Source: Galaxea fascicularis (taxonomy: Eukaryota > Cnidaria > Anthozoa > Scleractinia > Euphylliidae). Taken from it: a stretch of DNA of 64,000 nt. A model generated the notes under the pieces. The model was not told where the DNA came from. It worked only from the letters and a program-made list of their open reading frames with translations, and made no database searches. Below are positions 27,101-36,100 of the stretch, one piece after another; position 1 is the first letter of the stretch; each line of letters opens with the position of its first letter. A program made the translations under genes and the position numbers. Where the stretch lies: the NCBI GenBank assembly GCA_948470475.1, contig OX419343.1:24686069-24750068 (forward strand), read 5' to 3'.

Positions 27101-30100
27101 TTAAAGAGGATGAAACACTTAACAGTAGTCCTAAGACACTGATGACTCTGTGGCCCTCAAAATCAAATAAACTCTAAATCAAATCAAATCAAGTGAAATG
27201 TTGGTTTTTGAGGAGAAGGGAAAACTGGAGTACCCGGATAAAAACCTCTCGGAGCAGAGTAGAGAACCAACAAACTCAGCCCACTTATGACACCGAGTGC
27301 GGGAATCGAACCCGGGCCACATTGATGGAAGGCGAGCTCTCTCACCACTGCGCCAACCCTGCTCCCCAATTAATTCTGGTATTAAGATAACTGGTTGGTA
27401 AATTTATCTACTCATTACCTGTCTACTGAACGATGTATTAATGTTATAAGGAGAAGCTACATGCTTATCACGTCTGGGAAAGGTTAAAAGGAATATTGTG
27501 CGCCGGGGAAGGGATAACGACAGCACAGGACAGACACCTTGACTAGAGGACGTTGATTCCCACTGTTTTTAAGTAAAGCTAAGTAACCCTTTGCAGTTAC
27601 CACCATAGCGTCTATAAACTCTGTAGTTCCTCAAAACGAGCCTGGTGACCTTAGCTCCAATTATTTTTTTCGGAGACGAGTTTATTATTATGTAAACATT
27701 TTGCGATGGTCGGCGATCATTCTGGACATCAAACTCAAATGTGTACTGTCCAGGACAGCAGCGAAAGCCTTAACTTGTTATCAATCCTCTAAATAGGCCA
27801 TTTCCGAATTACCTCAGACCACTTTTTCAAAGCGAGTCTTGGTGCTCATCCTTTCATATGCAAATCAATTTTCACTCACACGCAAATTAAACTCATTTTC
27901 ATGTGAATGAAAATTGATTTGCATATGAAAGGATGAGCACTGAGACTCCCTTTGAAAAAGGGGCCTGAGGTAATTCGGAAATGGCCTATTGCTTGGCTCC
28001 AGTTCCTCTATCACAAATAAAAATAACGTCTGTCGTCGACGCATGGCGATTTTCCGATTTCTCGGCAAAATCGGGGACGATTGGTAAACAGTAAAAGGCC
28101 CGATAGGGGATTTTCCCGACAAATGAAAACTTGGCATAACTGCAACCATAGTTTTTTTCAAACCAAACAAACTGTGCGCACACGTCCTTTGAGACTGCTT
28201 ACTTTTCCATTATTCATGTAAACGTATACTCTGCCCTCATCTTGACCATGATATGGAGCGGACACCAATAAATCTGAATAACTGGGAAAAAAATTAAAAA
28301 ATAAGAGAGTTACGCCAAAACCTCACATTTTTTGTACAAATCGATCAGGTTTCATCAACACGTGATGACGATGACGATGGCGATGATGATGATGATGATG
28401 ATGATGATGACGACGACGGTGGTGGTGATGGTAACATACATTATTAAAGGAAAGAAGAGGGCAAAAGTTGTTTTCTCTAACTTTCACTTTCGTCGACTCT
28501 GTTTGGGTAAGTTAGACCCACCCCCATCCCCCATTAAGAGAAGGCCATGCCTAAGATATGAAACGCTGACACGGATCTGATGTTGATGGTGATATGACTA
28601 TAACATATTGTCCCCGTAGCGAATGAAAAATATCTTCCACCAGTGAGATACAGGCATAGTTTTCATTTTTGCTTTACCTGTCATTGTTCAAATCGACAGC
28701 ACAGAGTGAATGACCAAAGTTGCTTCCTTTCTGAAACACAATTGCAAAAAACACGTCAAATATTTCACTTTAAACTGAACGAAGTTTCCTCAGCGATTTT
28801 CTATTGGTCTTTCTGTAAGACATACCTGAACGTTTTCTGGCAAAGGAAGCGTAAACCTGATTTCAAGGTTAGTATCGCCGTAATAAAATGCCGTAACTTT
28901 TCCATTGAGTTCTTCTGCACGGGTAGAACTTGCAAGGAACTCTAACAAAGGAGATTAAAATTAGAAATGATGGTCAAAATATTATAGTTTAGCAATAGGA
29001 AATTGGGAGGCGAGAGCTACAATTTAGACAAATTCAACAACTACAACAAGAACAGACTCTTCGCTGGAAAATCACATCATAGATAAGGTTTTACAGTTTC
29101 TGTCGGGGTCCCGAAGGAGGGAAGCGGGGGCCTGGAGCCCAAGTGCCCTGAAGTTTTTGCCAGGGAGCCCGGAGCCCGATCACGGCTTAGAGCCCCGACA
29201 ATTCTTACCCGGCAAAAAGCAGCTGCGATGGAGCCCAAAAGCCTCGAAAAACTAATCCTGGAGCCCTGGAGCCTTTTAGGCCTGGATCCCTGGAGCTCTA
29301 AACCCCTTGGGGACCCTGTTCTGTGGCACTGAATACATTCATCATTGACCTTAAAGACGCGGATTTCTTAGCTGTTTTCTTCACGTTTGAGTCCAAACGT
29401 TGTTCACCAAGACACAACAACTGAAATGGTTGTGTGAGGAATTGAATGAATCGGTTTTTTTTTTTTTGGTTTTTGAGCTTTTTGCATGTCGTTGAGTGGG
29501 ATGGACTGGAGAATAAAACTATACAAGAGAGAGGAGAGTTATATAATTAAGTTGAACTAGGTTTTTTCTCCACTCCGACTCCCGCATCTTAATTGTGCTT
29601 TTGCTTTTAAGTTGTTTATTTCGCATTGTAGGGTGCAAGAAGTGGCGAGACTCTCACATTTGAACCCTTCACTGGGACTCAACCATGGTCGAGCTTTCAT
29701 TGAGCTGGTCCAATACTTATTGATCCATGGATAAGATCAAGCTTCTCCAAAAGCAAAAGTAGGGGGGGGGGGTGCTTAGTTTATGAACTTATATGTACAA
29801 TGCATACCTTCACTGTTTGGCGAGTTAAAACTCCCTATGGCAACAGCATATCCTATAAAGAATTAATGTAACAGTAAAGTTAAGAAGAAAAAAGCAAAAT
29901 AGTATACCGACTGTCAAAGCCATTTATTTTTGGTACGACTTAAAAAAAGCATAAAGAAAACCCAAAAGTAATGGGTCATTTCTGCACCAAATTTATCTTC
30001 TGGTTTGTCAGAACACTAACGACAACTCTCGGGCTTCAGATCATCGCCAGGATAGAATGAATTGTAGCTTGAAAAAGAAAACAAGTGGATAAATTGTTTT

Positions 30101-33100
30101 TGCAAGTTCGTGTATGTGTCATGGAAAAAATAGCATACACGGTTGAGAATGTTATGCTCCTTCTTCTTAAACAAACATCATTTTCTTTCTTTCCCCCGAT
30201 GCTTTATGAGAGTTTCTAAAGTATGTACAAACAAAGCACTCGAGGACACTTGGTTTTAATTCCCCCACAGTCTTAAATCTTCAAGATCACCTCACTCCAT
30301 ATTAAGGTTACCGTCTACCTACAGATCGGCAATTTTCTTCAAATTTGGATTTTTAGGTTAAAGTAATGGCCGAAGTGCGATCTCTAATCTAAAAGAAGGC
30401 TAAATATTAGAGGAGAAACGGCGATTTTACGTTATGGCCAGAAGTTCCCCTATTGATCGACATCTTTATCGCTGTCTTCTCCAAACAATTTTTTCACTTG
30501 AAGGGGACACTTTAAAGAGTTAAAACTCAAAGGGAATTTGTTCGTTTGCCCTCAAATTTGGACAGTAGCTAGTTTAACATAGAAACAACAAAACCTTTTT
30601 TTCGAAATGCTTTTTTCTCCAAGAGTGGTTTTTGTACGATTACTACTGGACTGCGAGCAGTCTATTTCTTCCGATCGTCGATCTTGTAGTTTGATAGCCA
30701 GCTGTTTAATAAACTTTAATTTGATATAGGGGTTTAGGTATTTACAGTTTAAACCGGACACGCTACATCGCTTGAACGCGAGACACCGCTAAAGGTGCAC
30801 GGTAACCGTTAAGTACGGAGCAGGTATCAATCTCTTTGAATGACGGCTTAAAGAAAAATGATTTTCTTCGCTTCTTCAAACAGACACAACCTTACCTTGA
30901 CACCAAAGTCAAGACTGATTAACCAGCCTTGGACAAACCAAAGTGCAGTAATTGAAGCCAACAATGAACACTTACCCGTTGCTATACCATCATCCCCTTT
31001 CACTTGAGCATGGCTAGTCCTCAAAGGCTCTTGTGGATTAGAATCAGAAAAAAACACGGCAACAGAACCTGTTGCAAAAAAGCAAACACGTAAGCAAACC
31101 GAAAGGTTACCAAATTCGTTTCTTGGAAACGCGTGTTGAGAAAGAATTGTCAAGTGACCGCCATGGGTGTAGGTAGCAATACGTTGTACAGGTAAAACTC
31201 CGTTTTTCTTCTGATAGATTTATTTTTTGACCTGGTCTTAGCTTTAGGAACAAGTCGTTGTTTTATGTTGGCACGAAATAAAACAGGACCTGCGCACTAG
31301 GTCAGTCCATCATGGGTAGAGACTGGTGTACAAGATCAACGTTTAGTTAGGATTTTTACTTCCATTTTCCGTAATTAATTCCTTCTTAGTGTGGCTCCGT
31401 TCTGTAAAGGGCCCTCCAAATAAACTATGTGATGCTTAACCTGTTGTGGAGTGGAGACTGGACAAACTTTATTTTAATTTATAACAAATGAAATCAAAAT
31501 CAAATCAAATCAAATTTATTTTAGCTCAATAGCGTGAGGAGTGGTTGCCCAATCGCGGGATTGTATACATTACACGTCCGAGCATTCCGGATCGAACTGG
31601 AATTTAGAAGGGTTGGTTTTTGAGGAGAGGGGAAAACCGGAGTACCCGGAGAAAAACTTCTCGGAGCAGGGAAGAGAACCAACAATCTCAGTCCACTTAT
31701 GACGCCAAGTGCGGGTATCGAACCCGGGACAGCAGTTGGATGTCCCCCTCCCCTAACAGCTAACTAATTCATTTCTCAGTACTAATTTCTCAAAACAAAA
31801 ATCTCAAACGGAAAATTACTTTCGCGCCAGAGCCCTTGATTGACTTATTAACTGCGAGTAGAGAAAATCTGATGAGCTGACTACTTGTGCATTAGGATAA
31901 ATTATTAATGTGCCTATAGCAGAAGTAAGCCACACATACCATCGACCTTAAAACGACCAGGCAATCCCACTAAATACGATCGAGTATAGCCATTTGATGA
32001 AACGGCTGCACTCAAACCTGCTTCACACACTCCGTCGTTATTGGGTTCGTAGTTCCGGCTATTGCCATTATCTGAAGTATGAAAATAATGAAAGAAATAA
32101 AATCAGTTTTATTAGAGTCGTAATGGAGTATTCGAATTTACGCGACACTTCAGACTTACTGTGGGAATCTCCTTTCTTCAAAATACTGGTTTCGCGTGAC
32201 GTAGACTGGCTGTCACAATCGTGCGTGGGATATGAGATAGTTGAGATGGTAGGTAGCAGGCGAGGCGTGTGGCGCCGAGTTGGCTACATTTATCTCGCAT
32301 CAAACAAGCGCCAGTGGAATAATTGTGTTATTAAAAACGCACAAAAATTATGGATAAATCTTCCCTATCTTCACTCGTTTTGTCAGTGGAAACGACGATT
32401 TCAGCTACCTGCAGAGTATGATGTAATGGCTCATATATCATGATGGCTAAGCCAATCAAAACTCAACTGAGAGTAAGCATTATCCAGTGATCTAGATACC
32501 TACTATCAGTTTTAAAATCATAACACGGCTGAAACGTTAGCAACATTCCGGTCAGATCATTTCTGACAAGAAAACATTTTCCCAGGAGCAGCCTGTTTCT
32601 GTCCTGTGGTGGATCTTGGCGATTACCCCACATCGAGTACCTGGGTGCACAAACCTGAGAAATCAAACAACACATGAAAAAAAGGGAAATCAGAATAGCA
32701 CCTTGCAAAAGTTTATGGTCTATCTTATTTCCTAAATCCAAAACCAAAGCTTTGACCCGGCGCACGCCATTCAAGAGCAAATCGACGCGACCATCTCTCG
32801 GAATACCCCAAATGGAGAGCCTGTTTGAAGGCTACAGGTTCCCAACCTCCCGGTTTAACCTCCGTTCCTTGAGCAAGGAAAACCCACCCTGGGAACGAGG
32901 GTGCCTCTTGTCCCATCCCCTCCCACTTTCTAACGACATTAAATTTAAGGGGTGAAAAGTAGGAATTGTCTTCCCTATCAAGCACAGGGAAAATGGAGAG
33001 GAGTGGGGATCGAAATACTCGACAGCACTTACTAACAAGTCTCCGATCTCACTGGAAGGTGCATTTGCAATTGAGGCTCCAAGCCACTGTCCAGTAATTT

Positions 33101-36100
33101 CTTCCTTAGCAAGGTAACTGCCTTTATAATCATACTTTTCAGGATCTGCAAGAATTATCAAGTTTCAAAGTTAACTATGTTTTCAACCGAGTGTGAAATA
33201 AATGTGCTAGAGACATACACTCGTTTTTTTTTTGTATAAGAACGTCTAATTTTGAAGCTGAGGCTGGACGTCCTTACTTTTTTACAATTTGAGCCTGAAA
33301 ACGTTCTTAAGATGTTCTCAAGTTTCATAGTATAGTACTTGAATGAATCAATGCGGGCGTGACCAGGAAATCAAAGTGCATCGTTCTCTGTGTTGTGGTA
33401 TCAAATTGCTTGTCAATAATGTGCAGCTTGCTCTGATGCCACTAACAAGATGCTGCGCCAACCAAATAAATTCGGCCTTACAAAAAGCATTTTACACCAA
33501 GGTTCACAAAGTGACGAAAAAAACATGCTACAAAACATGAGCAAAATAAATACGTTCTTAGCTAACTCTCAGCCTGGGGAGTGTTCTTGGTATGTTCTTA
33601 AAATTTTGGTTCATCTCATCTCAGTCTCAATGTTCTTAGAAAAAAAGGGTCTTCAAAAACCGAGCGCTAAAACGAGTTGCAAAAATACTTGAGAGGCACT
33701 GTACGTCATTTGGGCTTTAACGATGTTTCCAAGATCTTCTACTTTCCCTCCCCCTTTCCCTATTAGTTTCGTGCAGACTTTTTACTATCTAATTAACGTC
33801 AAGCTGCTCTTCCACTGTTATAAAACAATTGGCTTTCGCATTTAGCCCTGCGTACAGTTAGCTGTGATGCGCGCGGAAAGTTTAGAGAGCACTCAAGAAG
33901 CAAGAGTAAATAAAATTGGTTTCGTTATTTTCATTAACGGCTGTTCTTAGATTAATTTCCACCAAACTCAACTTTAGAAAAACTCAAAAGGATGGCATAC
34001 TGCTGCTTGCAGTGCCGTTGGAAGCGAATCACTGACTAAGTCAGTATCCTACAGATTTTGGTAAGTGAAACGAGGATACGTTTAAACCGAAACACTCCAA
34101 CGGAGGTTATGAAAGCGTCTCTCCACCGAGCGCGAGGCTACGGGAGCGACCAGATATGGAAACTTTGGGTTGGTATTGGTGTCCTAGAAGGGTACCGAAC
34201 CAAAGCTGTTACGAATATCCCCAGATCAGCCCCGGAGGCGATGCTATGGAAGTACTCGTAATAGCACCCTACGCTTCCAGTAATGTAAAGAATGCGGGTT
34301 CTTTTATATAATACTTGGTATCGGGTTCCTAACAATTGTGGGAGGAAAATTTTTTGATATTGTTTTTCTGAACTGAACGATTTTGTTTTAATATACTTTT
34401 CAATCAAATTTTACCATGTCGATGTAGTTTGCCTATTTAAAAGACATTTAAAATCAAGAATACCATCTGAGCATGCGTAATAGCTGTAGGTCTCTGTTTT
34501 TATTAGTACTGTTAGTATAAAGCACAGAGATTAGATTAGTCGCACGCCAAGTCAATCTCGAACTCGTAAAATCAGTTCCGTAAGTGGTTTTTTCGCCAAA
34601 ATGGCTGGCAGCCATCATCAGAGGCCGAGTTACGTATTCCTGACATATTTTCTCTAGGTGCCTCTGATTGCGCAGAATGATCTCCAACAATGAGTACTTC
34701 TCTAAATCCTTTAAAATTGTTTATTTTCATGACTTACCTCTGTCATCAAGAGAGATCACGTCACATTTGGTAGAGTCCGAGTGACACTTGAACACAGTTC
34801 CGTAACGATTGCGTTCTACACTGTTGGACGTCTTGTTTCCTAGTGGCGCTCCAACTATAACCCTAGAACACAATCAATGTACGAAAGAAATTAAAACAAA
34901 GGTTAGTCGAAGCAGCCGATAATAGAAGACTAATGTGTCGAGTGAAGGTCATTTCAAACGATTTCGAAATCCCTTCAAAGATCATGAAATCTTCATAAAT
35001 TCAAAACAGGCTCTTAGTTCTGTTTGCGCGCAAGCTTTTGCGCAAAGCCCCTTTGCTAAGCAAAAGTTGAACATTGGGGTGCTGGTGGTGGGGTGGTGGT
35101 GGTGGGGGGTTGGGTGTGTTTCGATACGTTTTCTTGGTTTGATCCGGATCAAAATTTTGGATTCGAGATCATTCTCGCATCATGTTTCAAAAAAGGAACA
35201 TGGTTTCAGTGCGCAAGATAAGTAACTAAGACAGCGGGCACACAAGGCAGCGGAAACCCACTGTAAAGAAAGCGCTAATCTCGTAAACGAAAATAAATGA
35301 GCGCCGCGCGCAGTCCCGTTGTCCCATTACACGTACACACGATGATTCAGAGCCACTAAGAGGGAAACAGATCTGACGAGGAATGTTGCTGGTACCAGTC
35401 ATCATAGGCGTACGGGCCGGGGGGGGGGAGCTGCAGCCCCCCCAAAATTTTGGGCAACCTAGATTTTTTGGGCAGCAAGAGAAATTTGGGCAAAGCCAAT
35501 TATTTATTTATTCATATGTAGGCCATTGTTAGTGCATCGTATGACCTTCGTTTCCTTTCGACTGTTTCGTAAAATTTGGGCAACTTGTAAGAATTTTTTG
35601 GGCAAATGGTTCACCGCCCCCCCCCCCCCCCTGGCAAAAAAATGCCCGTACGCCTATGCCAGTCATACGCTTGAAATGCGAGGGAAATGTACCTTTAGAG
35701 CAAAAACCCTTGTCATGTTCGCAGTGATTAATTTAGAATGATTTACCGCCCAAAGGACCGCACCAGACTACGAATCTCATCGTGTAATCCGATGATCCAT
35801 TTAATTCAATTAATCCTTGTATAGAGTGATTCGATATATTTGCTCAAAGGAACGCGACTGGTCAAAAATCCTGATCGGGATCCTCCCAAGGAACGTGTTC
35901 AACTTCAACACGCCTCAACAGTTTCCGGCGAAAACAAAGGAAATGTTGAAGCGAAGTTGAATGAAAATTTAAATTCCAGGTTTTTCAACACGCCTTCAAC
36001 GCTTTCCATGCTGAATGTTGAAGTAAGTGGTAAAACACTTTTAAGCGGGCGTTAACCAACCTGCCAACCAGTCAGCCGGTCAGTCAGCCAGCCACTCAGT

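Larger units (their letters stand above)
25309..28730 (-). other. Gene 1 propeller blades 5-7 with calcium-binding loops
   Basis: Six exons carry three loops of the integrin DxDxDG-x-x-D type. Exons 9-10 join to give VDLNNDRSYSDLLVSAP, exons 11-12 give GDLNRDGYPDVAISAP and exons 13-14 give LDVDGNSYSDIAIGAY. Each has the spaced Asp/Asn residues that bind calcium on the underside of the propeller. In each case the loop is split by an intron just before its last aspartate. This conserved arrangement argues for intact folding. Confidence 0.9.

Noticed and set aside
31994..32443. 149-codon plus-strand open frame
   Set aside because: Partly antisense to integrin exon 31940-32071; no domain and no splice context.
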